64,000 nt of DNA from Schistocephalus solidus. Taxonomy: Eukaryota > Platyhelminthes > Cestoda > Diphyllobothriidea > Diphyllobothriidae. Below the pieces are notes generated by a model, which ran no database searches, was not told the origin of the DNA, and was given only the letters and a program-made list of their open reading frames with translations. This document shows positions 1 to 15,000 of the stretch, piece by piece. How positions within the stretch are numbered: position 1 is the first letter of the stretch; each line of letters starts with the position of its first letter. The translations under genes were made by a program, and so were the position numbers. The DNA lies in the NCBI GenBank assembly GCA_017591395.1, contig WEDG01001498.1, forward strand, positions 248,001 to 312,000, given 5' to 3'.

Positions 1-70
1 TCTCGAAAGTCTCTCGAAAAAAATTGAATTAGATTTAAGTATTAAAGAATGGTCTTCAGATGTTACATAC
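1..70 (-). other. UNC79 intron 25, partial
   Basis: Begins with donor GTATGT at 70 on the minus strand and leaves the window. The remaining exons for the second half of UNC79 must lie to the left of this window. Confidence 0.7.
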
Positions 71-3000
71 CTCGCATTCTCGGGATGAATGCTGTGGGTG
101 AATCTAACAGGTCCTCTTCTGTCTTCTCTTTGCATATGTGTACCTGTGTTTGCAAGGTGTTTAGCACAATCTTTATTAGGTATTCAACAATGCCGCGGGT
201 GCCACCTGACGACAAGTTACCCCACTGACACGAGTTAGTGCCAGGCGCCAACGAGGAATTGGTGACACCAAATTGTTGTACATGTCCAGGACTGAATCCG
301 CCACTGCGCCCTGTGCCCGTTCCAACAGAACCCGATGCATTGTGCTCTGTTCCAACAATACCCCCGGCATTCACCTGAGTCGAGGAATAGTCGCCGCCGA
401 TGCTGAGGAGATCACCACTCATTTTCTGAGCACTCGAACCGCTGGAGCTCATATTAAGCAGGCCCGTCGGAGAGTTGTACTCGTACTTCATGCGGAAACA
501 AAAGGTGAGAAATACTGCATCTATCCGCGTTTCCGCAATCATAATACAGTTTGCAAAAGGTACACTGGCATAAAGAAGGCATATGTGAAATAAAAAAGAG
601 ATCACAAACCTCAAATATAAAAGGGATCGAAAGTATACTGCCTCCCTATAAAAATATTATCGTTTAAATGACATCTTATCGTACAGAAATCACCCGAAAA
701 TACCGGCGACATGTTATCTTAGCATTTAGAGTAAACCCGAAATCATACAAGTAAAGGCACGTCTGCCCACTTAGCATCTAAAGTCTAGGCTAGGTCAGGG
801 GAGATTCAGTCATTAAGGAGAGATGGGATTAAGAAGGTTATGTGTACTTGTTCACACTAACCGTATCAAGCATTCAACGCTTGGCAAGGATATGACGGGT
901 AGTCGGGTGGATGTAATATAAAAAAGAGCTACTACATTTATTTAAGTAGGCTTTTTGATTAATTTTTGCCCCAGGTTAGTGTAAGGGTTACTTTTAGGGT
1001 TTAAGTTAAGATGATGTTTGCAGTTAACGTTTGGGATTGGATTAAGGTTAGGGTGAGGGGCTTGCGTCCTAAGGTCATGCCCATATAACCCATGTTACCA
1101 ACAATTTAATAGGACACGTTACATGGGTTATCTGCTGCTAACCTGGCCCAAGTCTTGTCATGTGCCACAACGAGGCTATTCCAAGTAAATGACAGGTTAA
1201 GAAACCGCGATAATTGGAGGACAGATAAAAAGTGTCAATGGCTATCGGGTTGATATCAGGGGTTAAACGTTTCCGTATTGATATTGTAAGGATTCAACGA
1301 TAAAAATAACGCTGCAAAGTTAAATAAAGGAGTTTTATAAATGGCACAAAATATTGATTGCCAGTTTTAAAAGGCAAAGGTAACATTTACTGACGGAAAC
1401 TGATTTTAACACACGGAACCAGCGTATCGGCCCTTCTTGCGTTTACACACAGAAAGGATAACTTACCAGAAAATCTAACCAGAAAATGAAAAACGAAACC
1501 TTTGTGGCCATTTCAGACTGCTGTACTTAAATATACCCGCCGTTTTTGGTATTTCTTGCCTTCTGATATCGCTTGTGCATGAAACCACCTGCCTGTAAAA
1601 GTATTTTTTGCTCCAGAGAGGTTATGTTTGGTCAAAGCTCCAGTGTTTCTCCTTTGAGAACTTACTAAGAGGCAGTGGAAAAGTTAGACTAAAACGAATT
1701 TTCATTCAGACCAACAAAACTCTTTCAAATTCTAAATAATTTTTTCAATTAACAAATTTTGAATTTTCAGTTTTAAAATTAGTTAAAATTAATAAAGCCT
1801 GTTGTTAGGCGCGTATGACAAGGGTGTCTGAAAAACCGGGAATCCACAACCCTATCAAAATAGCTTAGGACACTTCACATAAACAGCAGTTGCACAATAT
1901 AGTAGCACGTTCCTTGCAAAGAACCATAAAAACACGATCCATGATCGTGCTTATTTAGCAACTCATTGAACAACACTGCCGTTAATTTGGTTTGGATTAT
2001 TCGAACCTGGTTTTCAAATACAAGGAATTTATCCGCAAAGCAGTAACCGAAGTTTCATATAAATTTATATTCTAGACTATGTTGGCCATCAGAATCAAAT
2101 TGTTAACGGACTATTATCGTATACTATCGGGGAAAATGTTCCTGAACTAAAGGTGAAAAGACATTTTTTCGGTTTTAAAAATCTTCGAATGAGTCTACAC
2201 CTAGTTACCCTTATATCACCATGCCTTTCTTAAGGATGAATCAACCTTAGGAAAACGTATGTTTGGTTAGTGAATATAATGTGGTTTTCCTACCTTGTAG
2301 AGGATAATAAGAAGGGTATTTAGCCAGTGGTGGCGAATATGCGGCTCCAGCAGACGCAAAGTGAAATTTGGTGCCTGGCAATCGTTGGCGTAGCGTTGAG
2401 GTGAAGCGCAAACCTGTAGGACCACGAGCGTTTGGTGTAGGATGCAGCTACCCATAGAAGGATTTCGGTCCAAAACATCAGCCACGTGTGAAATGAAGGC
2501 ATGAAAGACCGTGGAATTTCTGGAACAAAGAATATTTGAGCAAACGACACTATATCATACACCCACCGCAAATAGTTCTAAATTATATATGCAAATATTA
2601 GCAATATAGCATTATTAAGCTGGATCTCGGTTACAGACAGTGTGTTTGTTGAAAAATGGAAGAGTCGTTTGCCGGCTACGCCTGTTAGATAACAGAAACG
2701 TATAGCAAGTTTATTAAAGATAATCGTAGAGCCATCACAAGTCTGATTGGTAGGATTTCAGATTCATTCAATCTTCTATTTACGTCACGGCTATGGGACC
2801 ATATGCGCTGCAACGATCCCTTTTCGGGACAATCTTAACGCAGTAATTTTCCTCTGGCATGTAGAAAAGTTTTTTTGAGCACAGTAATTAGAAATTACAA
2901 AATTATCATATTTACTGACTCTAATGAACTCCAAGGCAGCGAATATGCATTTTTGCCTAGCTCTCCTAAAATACGGCTTAAAAAGAGATATTTTATATAC

Positions 3001-6000
3001 GGGTGCTCTCAGTTTGATATAAATAAATGGTACAGTTAGCAAATGAGCAGTTACCTTAATTTATAGGGCGGAATATTGAAGGCCTGGTCAGAATAGCCAA
3101 GAAGCAATGCGAGATGACGCTGTACTTTGGATAAGCTCTTTTTGTTCCTTAACTCGTCACTGGCGGCTCCTCGTCTGTTTTTTGCGCCCTGGAAACTTCC
3201 GTCGATATCAACCGTAGCCATAAATCGTAGCAAAAGACGAACCCACTGATGGAGGGTACCTCTGTCGGACCCTTCCTCGTCTAATTTTATTTGCAGTGAC
3301 GAAAGAAATTTATTTGCACTGTCCATGAAGTCAATTCCACTGGAGCTGCCTGTAAAAGTTCCAATTTGGTATCTCTAATAAGCGGTTAGGGGAGACAGTA
3401 CGTTATAAGATCTGATTTCAAGGAAATCTTCTGATCTATTCTACCATAAAGTAAACCTAAGAGTCAAAGCTGATTGTTAGTGCAACTTAGACAGTCAGTT
3501 GCAAACGTGTTGCAGGAAACAAGCCTTTTTGTGGAACAAATATTTATGGTTTAAATATACATCTTGGATTTATCTCTTACAGATCAGAAGTAAATTTCAG
3601 GCTAGGCTGCCTAATGTTAACAGATTAAGACCGCAGTGGGTTGCTTATTTTACCTTAGAAGGACCCTTTTAAACAAATCCCGTATCTGTTCTTTTATTTA
3701 TCGTAGAATCATGAGTCCCTAGGCTACGGTCTCTCATAATCACCTACTGCTTATTTGGTCGCGTGCTGCTAGGGTTACTGGTACTGAACGTATATATAAT
3801 TTGAGTAAAAAAAACTAAAACCGTTGGATAGAAACGGACGTAGGGATGGTGGAATCGCAATGTTCATACGAGAAGGCATTGACTTCATTCCGGATGGGCC
3901 CTCACCAAATAGGATCTCGTCTTGCGAAATACTTTGTTGTAAACTGAAAGTCCCAAACCAACCAGACCTCCATATTGCCGTCGTATATCGACCCCCAGGA
4001 CAGCGAACGGACACGGACGAAGCACTCATCACAGAGGTAAAGCAAATCTGCCGATGCAAACACTTATTACTACTTCGAGATTTCAACGCTCCCGATATCG
4101 ATTGGGTGTCAATGTACTGCTCGCGATCGGAAAATTCATTCTAACAGAAATTACTACAGTTGGTAAATGACGAGTTTCTTACCCAACATGTCACAATGAA
4201 GACGCGGTTCCGAAATGGGCAGCAGTCAAACTGTTTGGATCTAATCATTAGTAGAGACGACAATTGCATCCTTGCATTAAGTTCTTACGTGCCGCTTGGA
4301 CGAAGTGATCCTTGTGTTCTTGCTTGGGAGTACAGTCATTTTTCTGTACCCAAACGTCGCGCAGTTAGGCAGAGAAATGTATGGAAAGGGGATTATCCCA
4401 AAATGAAAGAATTACTGAATGGGATAGACTGGAGCCCTGCACATGTACTTGACCCAAATGCTGCCTGGTTCTTCATTAGTAAATTGATTCAGCAGTTGGT
4501 AGAGAAATTCTGCCCACCTAAAAGGCGATCGTGCGTCTCCCGACCCGAGTGGGTGACATCGGAAATAAAAAGGAATCTCAAGAAGAAAAGAAGACTGTGG
4601 AGAACATATGCCAGATATCAACAACCGGAACATTTTTCCGCTTTTAAGAAACAATAAAATCGGTGTCGGAATCATCTGAGAAAAGAAAGATCAACCTTTG
4701 AGTCAGAAATAGTCAAATGACATACCAAGAATTTCGAAAAGGTTTTATGCTTACGTTAATAAGGCAAAACGAAATCACGACTGCATTCCTTATCTTAAAG
4801 ACAATCACGGGAAACAGGTTAACTGATAACTCTGATAAGACCAGCCTCTTTTCCAATTTCTTTATGTCCGTGTATTCCGAGGAAGCACCTTTTGACGAGG
4901 ACGAATACTACAGTACTGTTACATCTACAAACAAAATCAGCACGGTGTCGTTCCCAATGTACACAGTAAGAAAAACTCTGAAACAGCTACAGCCCACTTA
5001 ATCACCTGGCCCAGATGGTATTTCCGCAAAGTTCTCAATGAACTCACAAACCAGCTGGCCTCTCCGCTCTCCACGATATTTAAAAGTTCGATGGAGGCGG
5101 GGGCTCTGTCTACCGAGTGGAAGAAGGCCAACATAACCCCCATCTATAAAGGAGGAGATAGGACATCACCAAACAGTTTCCGATCAGTCAGTCCCACAAG
5201 TATCTGTTGCAAAATGATGGAGAAGATAATCAAAACGGAACTAATGAGGCATCTTGAAGAGAATAACTTGCTAAGTTCATATCAACATGGATTTCGAAAT
5301 GGTCGATCCTGCCTCACAAACCTGCTCACATCCATGGAAAGTTGGACAAAATCATTAGAAATGGGTTTGTCAGTCGATGCGGTCTACATTGACTTTAGTA
5401 AAGCCTTTGACAGGGTTCCACACAAACGTCTGATCTTTAAGCTCCGTCAAATGGGTGTGACTGGCAACCTACTCAAATGGTTGGCTGACTTTCTCACAGA
5501 CGGGCGCCAGCTTGTTTGTATTGGAGACGCCAAGTCTCCCTTGGAAACCGTTCACAGTGGAGTTCCGCAGGGCAGGGTTCTGGGTATCATTTTGTTTCTG
5601 ATATACGTAAACGACTGCCTGGATTGTCTGACATGCGAGAAGGTAATTTTCGCTGACGATCTGAAGTTGTGGAACTCGATTGAAACCGGAGGATGCGCGG
5701 AAATTACAACAAAACTTAGATCGCTTGCAAACATGGTGTGATGAGTGGCTGCTGAACCTTAATCGTAACAAATGCCAAATAATCCGACTGCAGTCTAGTT
5801 CCAGAAGGATGATTAGGTTTGAATACCAGTACTTCATCAGTGGTCACCAACTCCATGAGGTAAATATTCTAAAGGACTTGGGTATATGGATAACACCAAC
5901 TCTCAAACCATCGTCGCACTGGGCGAATATCGCAAAGAAAGCTATGTTTATCTTAGGTGCAATCAGGAGGTCCTTCGTTAATTTTGACGGCGAGCTTTTT

Positions 6001-9000
6001 GGGCGCGTGTTTGGAACATTTATCCGGCCGGTGTTGGAATATTGCGTTCAGGCGTGGCACCCTTAGAGGAAACATAACTACGCTCTGCTGGAGAAAGTTC
6101 AACGGAGGGCAACGAAACTAGTCAGCGGATTGGAATGCCTACCCTATGAGGGCCGCCTAGAAAGACTTAAACTTTTTCCTCTCTCTTATAGGCAATACAG
6201 AGGGGATATGATCTTAGTCTTCAAACTGGTCAGAGGAGTTGATTGTGCTCTTAAAATGGCCAACATTTTTGAATTGGCAAATATGACAAGTCTCCGAGGT
6301 CACCAATACAAACTGAAAAGAAAACACGCCAAACTTTAAGTGCGGGCCAACTTCTTTTCCCAACGGGTTATTGAAGAATGGAACAAACTGCCAGCTTCAG
6401 TTGTTCAGGCTGAAAGCGTTGAAATTTTTAAAAGAAGACTTGATGCATTTTTACTTGATGAACATATATTTAGTCGACAGCAATGATCGATATACTAAAA
6501 CGACTATCGCCATGTAACATTTGCTTGTTTTGCTAGCGTCTATCTGTAAATAGGGTTTTCAAAGGCTCTGCCTATCTCCCTTATATATACTGAATTATAC
6601 TAAATAAGTCTTCTTAGAATACTCGGGTGTGCACCAGAAATTCGAAAAAAAAATTAAAATACCTGGAAAAAAACCAGTTAGCTTGATGACCGAAGGGCGG
6701 GGCCTTCTTTGTTCAGCCGGTGACGCTCTTGGTGGGCCATCCTCTGTAAAACCGTAAAAAACAACATGCCTTTTAACTAACAGTATTGAGAGGCTTGGCA
6801 GCATTCTTTAAACCTCCATGAGAACATGCAAGCTCCAAGATCCTTTTGAAGTAAAAAAATTGAACTTTTGTAAGATACGACTCTGTAATTTAGAAAAATG
6901 TCTGGGTTAAACGAAGCTGCCCAAATGAGCTGTTTCTTTAAAATGATTTGCCAGTTTAATGCAAGAGCCTAGCTATGTTCAGGATGTACAATTAATTGCA
7001 TTAATTATTTTATTTTCATACCATCAATTTGAAAACAACGTGAACGTTAGTGAATAGTAACGCTAAGAGAAACGCAGGAGTTGTAATTTTTCGCTCATTA
7101 CGTAAATTCGAAAAATGTTCAGTACCATTTTTTTATTGATTAAAAATGAAAGGAATAACGGTTTTTTTCTTTTAGGTCGTAAGTATCCCTGAAGATTTTG
7201 AAGCTTAAACAAGCTGTCGGAAAACTACGCGAAGAAATGAATACCTATGGAATTAGTGCTGACAGAGAACCACTGGAAGAAAGGAAGGCTGTGAAGCGAA
7301 TCGACGCTGCATGTAAGCGTTGGGAATAAAGTACTGCCTGTGGCTGTTTAAAGTCACCCACGGACGACACATGGCGCTCTCACCCAAATTAGACTGGCTA
7401 ACGTTCTACCATGGTGGCCTATCAACGGACCTCAAAGGTCTCACGGGATCAACTTAATATGTCGATATCCAGAAATTCTGAAATTCGAAAGTCCTATTTG
7501 ATCGTAACACTTTCTACTGCATCTTCGGTGGGAATCTGCTCCGTCAGGAAGGTAAGTTATCGTTAGCCTTCTAATATTCCGTCCCACCCTATGTAGAGTC
7601 ATGTCCAAATACTATTTTTTTGTAAGCTATGTTCCTAGACTACTTTTGTCTTCCAACTTTGCTCTCCGAGCCATAACCCTTGGCATGCGCGAGATAGAGA
7701 AACCTATCGGCTTAAGTGTGGTTTTATTCAGAAGACTGTTATTTCTTTGTTGAAAGCCGAAAGGGCTTGATTGTACGAGCCCCATTACTTCTATAAGGCT
7801 TATTTTACCTGTATTACAGACCCTCGCCCAATTCAAGTTATCAGCAATCTCGTGTAAAGGAAATTATATATTTGAAACCTCTGTGCGTTAGTCATGTCTA
7901 TAATTGTCACTCTAACGCAATTTGAATGCTCTCGGCAGTAGCTGAGGTAGAGTCAGCCACCAGCCCATAACTAATGCTTAAGGTTCAATTAGCAGTCCCA
8001 AAATAGGCCTCCTCGCGAAGTGACGCTGACATCAAAACTAACTATGCAGTCAAGAAGGAGATTGCTTTAAACTTGTCATCTATGACGGCATTACTTTACG
8101 AAACCTGGTAGAACTACACAAAAAAGGATTAAACCTGAGTTATTATTGCCATGGTTGGCGGACATTGTCAGTGAGTGTTTAACTATTTTGCATATTACGC
8201 ATGCTTTAACAAACGAAGTATACTGACGTTCCATCTGAAAACATATCAAATAGGAAATTCACCGAAAAATTTAGTACTTTTCCGTACACTGCAGGTTTTA
8301 AACCAATACTGGTATGCGAACGCTCAGTGGTACATAAGTATGCCGTAGGCAAATACTTTTTCATTTGCAAGGCGAAATATTCGAAGTCACAAGAATATGT
8401 ACTTCCCTGTTTTATCCTCAGTTGATCAAAGAATATGGCCTTTAAAGCAGCCTTTGGAGCTCAAACTTCTGAACGTTATTGACGTTCGAACAGTGCAGAT
8501 TGTAATAAATGTGCAGGTTATTTTGACCACATGTAAGTGTGTCGCAACAAGAGTTGAAAAGCTACAGTCTTAACTTACCAGGGCCAGCTGCAGACTGTTT
8601 TCCATCTTCGGTATGTATCTGCCCCCCTGCTAAAGCCTTGTCTTGCAACCCCTGGCCTGTTGCTCTGCCGCATGAATCTTTAGCTTTCTTGCTTCTTCCT
8701 GCCTTGCCATGACTTCCGGCTATCGAAGGTAAGCAGTCTGACATTGCCATAGCGAAGACGGCACGATTAAATTGCTGTTGGAAGGCATCACCGCGTTTAT
8801 TCATATTGTTCAGGTCGCTCACTAAGGAAAAAGAAACAGGTAACAATTTTTCGTAAATATTACGATAGGAGAGGCTTGCATGCGCACTTCCACAGAAAGT
8901 GACAATTTAAACATCGTAAAACTCAGACATGCTATATACCGGAGTCAATGTCAGGTTTAGATCGTTCACTTATTTGCGCCTCAATTGACAGAATTCCGAA

Positions 9001-12000
9001 GCGGTCAATAAAGAAATCCCAAGAAAATATCTGTCTGTTAGAGAGCGCACAGCTCAGTTGATGCATTCGTTGCAGAACCAGCGAACGGTCGGCAGCCACA
9101 GTGTCGAACTGGTGCTCAAGGCACTGAGTACAGCACTGCATTGAAAGGAAAAGAATGTGCAAAACATTAAGCCTTATGTATGAAACAATAGTTAGAAGCT
9201 GAAAGGACAAACAAAATCGGAAGATCTATATATGCAGCCATCAGTCGGCGTAAAGAATGTTTAAGAAGGTTTTAGTTGGCATCAATCATAAATTTCCCCC
9301 TCAAACCTCAGCAAAGTACAGTTGTAGGGCATCAAGCAAAGTTATGTCTTTGGCAAATATGCATTTATGAGTTAGGTGAATAACTAATGCGTCGAAAACT
9401 TGCTCTTCAACGTTAGACTCAGAATTCAATTAATTTCAGGTCAAGAATACGGTGCACAAGTAAAATGCATAAGTTTAAATAATGGAAGCCAGCTTACTGT
9501 ATAAAAATAACGAATAGGTTCACAACGGGTTATTTAACTACGATGAAACTGGCGTTGGGTGCACTAGGTTTTTTTGTGGAGTGCCTCTTCATTATGAAAT
9601 TGCAGAGTAGTCTTGAATTTTCAAAACAATATTTATAATTATTTGCTATAGTTTACTTCATTATTATTTAGTTTTGTATTTCTTTGTCAAAGATATAATC
9701 CGATAAATACGACAGTTTTAGAAAATCATCTCTCGCAACAATCTTGCGTTCGGAATTTTGTACAATTAACTATGAAAAATGACCCCGCGTATACTGTATT
9801 CTTGCAAACAGGTTTTTATTTATTTCGATTATGACGTGCGTTACGCATTTCAGTTCTGCTAAGACTTTCTGGACTCCTTTTAGTAACATGTATCGCCAGA
9901 AATAACTTCAAAAAATTTACAGGGTCAGCCGCCAGAGTGTATTACTGTACCACATTCCTGGAATTTATTACAATGAGCATTACAAAATTCGGAATATTTT
10001 CTGAAATTAGCAACATTAAAGATATAAACAGGAGAACATGTTTTCTCGAGGTTAGCCTATAAAGCCCTTAAAGAAAAAAAAACAACCAGAAGCGTGAATA
10101 TGTGTTTCTTTTGATTATAGGGACGATCCCCAAACATGTTGCAGGTACGTTTCAGACATCTTGTTCTAAAGTCTTAGTATTTAAGCAGTGAGAGACATCC
10201 GCATGATGTCTCAAGACAGTGTTTATCAGGCAAGGAATTTAAAAGAAAGCAAAAGCACCACACAGTTCTTGGCTATTAGTACGGACGTTCTATGTAGTTT
10301 TTTGGATTAAACGACTGGTTTAGGGCATTGCGCAAGTACAGGAATTGCTCGGCAGTTCAAAACGGAGTGGATCTAATATCCCTAAAATGTTACTAGCGAG
10401 GGTCACAAAGGATTAGAGTTAAATTTGCTATATCAGGAATCAGTTTAAAAAATCGTGCCAAAGAGCTCTGAACTATAATTTAACTTGACATTGTTTGAAT
10501 CTGACAACAGCCATGCATTTCCCAAGCAATTCCGCTAATCGTGCTTGCCTACCGCACATTTACATATACGAGCCGACTTTAGATATTCTGGATGGCTCTT
10601 AGAACTCGACAGATGACTAGCACCTGCGCGAGATTGCTGTGAATTCCAATGTACGTCCTAAAGTAAAGGACCATTGTAATGTGCCCGTCATATTTAACTA
10701 AATGTTTTAGTGTCATAGGGTTCCCGCAGCGTCCGACAGTTTAATTTGTATCACAGTGGCCACAAATAGACATCGCTTTATTTGAAAGCCGTAAAAGCAT
10801 ACCAGATGTTAATTTATCTTGTGTGATACATAAGTACTTTACACAAGCATGCGCCATTCGGCAAACAACAGCGCAGGCCTCCTTCGCCAAAAGACGAATA
10901 TATTAAGCAGTTACCTGAACCGAGACTCTTGAGAAACCATTCAGGAATTTTAGGAATACCACATGTGTATAAGAGGATAATGGACTTGGTGACTCCAAAA
11001 CGGATATTCTGGGGACGACATATTCTGTAAACGCCAAAAATGCTTGTCTATGGGAATACGGAGGAGCCATTTTAACAAGAAAAGGTGGTGGACAACTTAC
11101 ATGTCAACTGATCCCTTACTACTGCTCCTACGACAAATATTTCACACATTCTTCTGCCTACTGTACATTACCTATCTCTGCAGTTCTGTAATTTAGCAAG
11201 ATATGTCGATTTTTTCGAACATTATGTTTGTTTCGACTTACCGACGAGGGCCCCACAGTTGATACATTAGTAGTACTTTGGAAATGGAAAACATGTTTAA
11301 CTTAGCTCACGCTTTGAGAATTGGACTAATTCAGTAAGTAACGGCCTGCAAATATATTACGTAGAGCATCCAAATTTAGTCAGTAACTCTTTTCGATTTT
11401 TGGTCTTTGGTGTACAAGATTTTAGCAAATTCAGAAAAAACCCGCCATTAAAAGAGGCTCATCGTGAGGAGCGGGGGAGAAGACATAACGAATTCGGCAG
11501 GCGTAACTGTGACTATTTAGGTGGGACCCCAAAATAAAATGCTGCCTCTCGGCAGTTCAAGTGCGATTATGACAGATCCTAATTTAACATTCGTTGACGA
11601 ACGCTCACCGGTCGCCAACGCAACTCACTGAACCCGTTCTGCCTCGAGGCTCACTCTCGTGCCCCAACAGCAGCCGCATAGTGGCTGGTAGTAGTATTAG
11701 AAGAAGTATTAGTAGTGGTAGTAGGAGAGAGGCAGATGCACAATGCCGACAATTACAAGGGGGACTCGAATGGTCATTACTGGCTCATAAGCCGTCATCG
11801 GTCAGTTATACACAACCCCAGGTGGTGCCTTACCCTAGGCTCGAACCCGCGATCCACTGATCCAAATTTCTCAGTTAAAAATGCTCTCATAATTTTTCAT
11901 AAAACTAAGAAGTTGAAGTGTTAGGCTAAACAATGTATTGCCTTTTACAGGCTTTTCAAGATTTGTACGACTGTTTTCGATCATATACGCTCTAGAGCAA

Positions 12001-15000
12001 AACTATTTTTACACGATAAGACCTTACGTGTCATGTAGGTCGCTTTTAACTATCATGGTTAGAGTGAAAGTAACCACTATCATGTTGAGCCTTATCCTCT
12101 ACAGTGAACGCCTAACAGCCTTCAACGTTTGATTATCAATGTACGTAAGCAATTACTCCAGTCTTAGTGGAGCTAATAAGTACGCGAAAAGCAGCCTTCA
12201 AGTCTAAGTCACTTAAAACTCCACCGTGTAAACTCGCATCGGTCCGATTGTGCAAAGACTCCTAAAAATTATATTCCCGAAATGCATACTTATTTGTTCA
12301 GGATGCAAGAGCTCTGTACGAGCCAAAGGCGTCAAGGAGCCAATTGTCGAGAAACGCCATAAATACTTTCTATTGCATATGTTCCCGCTGTGACTTTCGC
12401 AGTAGGAAACATTCCAGTTAACATGCCGGACAGGTTTATAATAAATTCCCGAAAACAATAAATTTATGCATCAGGCGACTGAATGATACAAAAGCTGTCG
12501 ATAAATATAGGTTCCTGCGGCACCTGCCAACAGTAATTTCGCCTTATCACTTCCCCACAGTGAGCGTTATTCCTTGTCTCATGTGATAGCCGATATGACC
12601 TAATCATGCCCATTCATGGAGCCAAAATCCTATCACTTAAAGGACTGCCTTAATCGTGTGCAAAAACATCATATGTGTTCACCTCAAGGATGCGTTAAAA
12701 GGCCAAACATATTCAACCCCCACCCCCGTTATCAGAAAACTAAGTACACACTATTTGGTTACTAGCCCTCAATTAGAAAGCTAAACGTCAAGAGACTATT
12801 TAGATATGGTTGTTGTAATCAGACTGAGAGGAGAACACTCCTATGACTGCATCTACCCAACATCAAATCAGAATAAAATACTTACGAGCAGTGCATTGTC
12901 ATCCAGTGCGCTCAAGTGGAAAGCAGTTCTTTGTGCCACAACAGAGTTATAGTCGTCTAAGGAACCGATTAAACGGCAGAAAACGTGCGCTACGGCGTTC
13001 AGAACGAAGGGATGCAATGGTGCATGTGCACCACGGTTCCCGCCAACCCATCCATCTGTTGTGGTTGTTTGACCGGGAAGGACTCCATGACCCCCGCGGA
13101 AACCACCAACTTTTGCAGCCAGTCGTCCTGCTCTGGAGGAGGCTCCTGATCCTGAACTTCCTATTGCGGATGTAGTCGGTTGGCGACCAAAGGTAATTGT
13201 CTTGGAAGCGGGTCCATTGAAAAATCCTGATAGAACCGACATGTCCAACTGACGAAGTAGACAGAATATCTTCTCGTATGCATGAAACCGAACTTTCCAG
13301 TCGAGGTCTGTGCACTCCTTCTCAATCAGCTGCAAGAAGACGCCCAGCATGCCTGGAACTGTAAGCGATTGGAGTAAAAGTGGTAGAACCCAGCTTGCCA
13401 GCTGAGAGTGTTCGACTGTCAGCAAGTTCCACATTCTGAAATCAAGAAAAAGGATAGCAATCGTAAACTAGTTTGTGTATTCAACAGAATGAGGTTTATT
13501 TAAGCATGTTAGGTGTACGAGAGCGAATCAAACAATCAGAAAAATAATCAAATTCGGTCTATTCTCGATTCATTCAACTGGACAGTGCAAACTGTCTGAA
13601 GTTATATACATTAGCATACGATGAAACGTGAGCCTAGTGGAGTTTTCCTATTGTGTAAGTAGTTGGTTGTTCCATGTGCACTGTTTGTAGATGGATAGAC
13701 TTCAGTCGATTATGAATTGAAAGACGTTTAATTATCTTTAAGAATACATATATAAGAGCATTTAGGTAAGAAAAACTGGCATTTACTTCTTGGAATATGA
13801 CCACAAAATATTCATAAACCGGAGCTTTTGATGATTCTACCAGAATACGCTTACCATAAATATATTGTACAGATGAGTGCAAATTAGACCAGACCAAATA
13901 GGAAGCAGTATGGCTGGTCTCTATTGGCAGATGATAATTAGACTTCCTGCAGTTCTCCTGGCTGAACCCACATGAAATCGCCAAGACCTTTTTTTCACGA
14001 AACCCAGCGCAACAGAAAGCAACCAGATTAAATTTAGTTTACTGTCTTCAGTTTCATCCTACTAGTTCGACTCTATCAAATATAATTGAAGGAACGTGAG
14101 CTCAACGGATTTTGCTAGTTGACGAATGAGACAAATTAATTCAAAAGGCTGGTATATAAATGGAGGTTAAACTCACGAGGGAATTAAACAATGCTCAATT
14201 AGGTAGATAACAAAGGAGGCCTGCACGTTTAGTGAGCTGACTGTTGCAGAGACCCCTGTGCTGGCTTGTCCGCTGGGTCGTGGGCTTCGACTGGGAGGCT
14301 GTGAAGGCGGCGGAAGAGAGGTTGTAGGCTGTGGGGAACGCTCAGCCGTCCGAAGTGCTGCGTTCAGCACGTTCTGCAGCACATTCCCAACGCGCACGAG
14401 GAAGGTGAGACATTCGAGAATGTTACGCAATATCACCGGGTCTCGAGGTGGGTGGCTTTTAAAACCCTTGAATGCGTCGGCGTTGGAGCTAACTCCGGTG
14501 GCGCTGGCATTCAGGTCGCCTGCAGCCGTAGAGGAAGAACTTGCACCATCTGCGGGTACACGGGAAGCCTCCTCTGTCGCTATACTCCGAAGCGAGTCAT
14601 CAGGTCCCGTGCATGGCGAGTAAGCAACCCCGGCACAACCTTGGACACCCATCAGGCAGCGAAACAGCTGATATATTAGGCGCAAAGTTGGAGGAAATGT
14701 GACGAGGTCAGCATCACTAGGTTCCATGGAAGTGCTCGTGCTGTTAAACGGGCACGACGTTGAGGTGGCTCCATCCAAAGCTTGGGCACCAGTATGTTTA
14801 ACAGCACTATTTGATGCAAGATTCTTTCGCCAAGTGGGATAGTCTGAAAGAGAATGTTCAAAAGAGGATTATGTAAATCTACAGGCAAAAGTCTGTTTAG
14901 AGCAACATTAAATCGTCGTTGAAACCTTGCTCCTATCTAAGGAGTTGTGAAACCCAAGAGCTTAGTGGTGAACCACACAAAAACGGAAAGTATAGTTAAA

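Larger units (their letters stand above)
3350..8578 (-). other. UNC79 intron 22 (5.2 kb, hosts retroelement A)
   Basis: The longest intron seen. Positions ~3820-6600 are a CR1-like element in the opposite orientation to the gene. The flanks 3350-3820 and 6600-8578 show no gene. A short open plus-strand stretch at ~7220-7330 has no recognisable homology. Conserved UNC79 residues between exons 22 and 23 could still hide here, although the phases join directly. Confidence 0.6.

Noticed and set aside
965..1060. TTAGGG-like words as an interstitial telomere repeat
   Set aside because: Too irregular and too short; they look like chance GGTTAGG-rich sequence.
2320..2571. Minus-strand ORF of 83 codons overlapping exon 24
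   Set aside because: Wrong frame; the UNC79 frame in the same DNA carries the conserved EPHIRHHWL motif.
12843..13175. Plus-strand ORF of 110 codons
   Set aside because: Antisense shadow of UNC79 exon 20.
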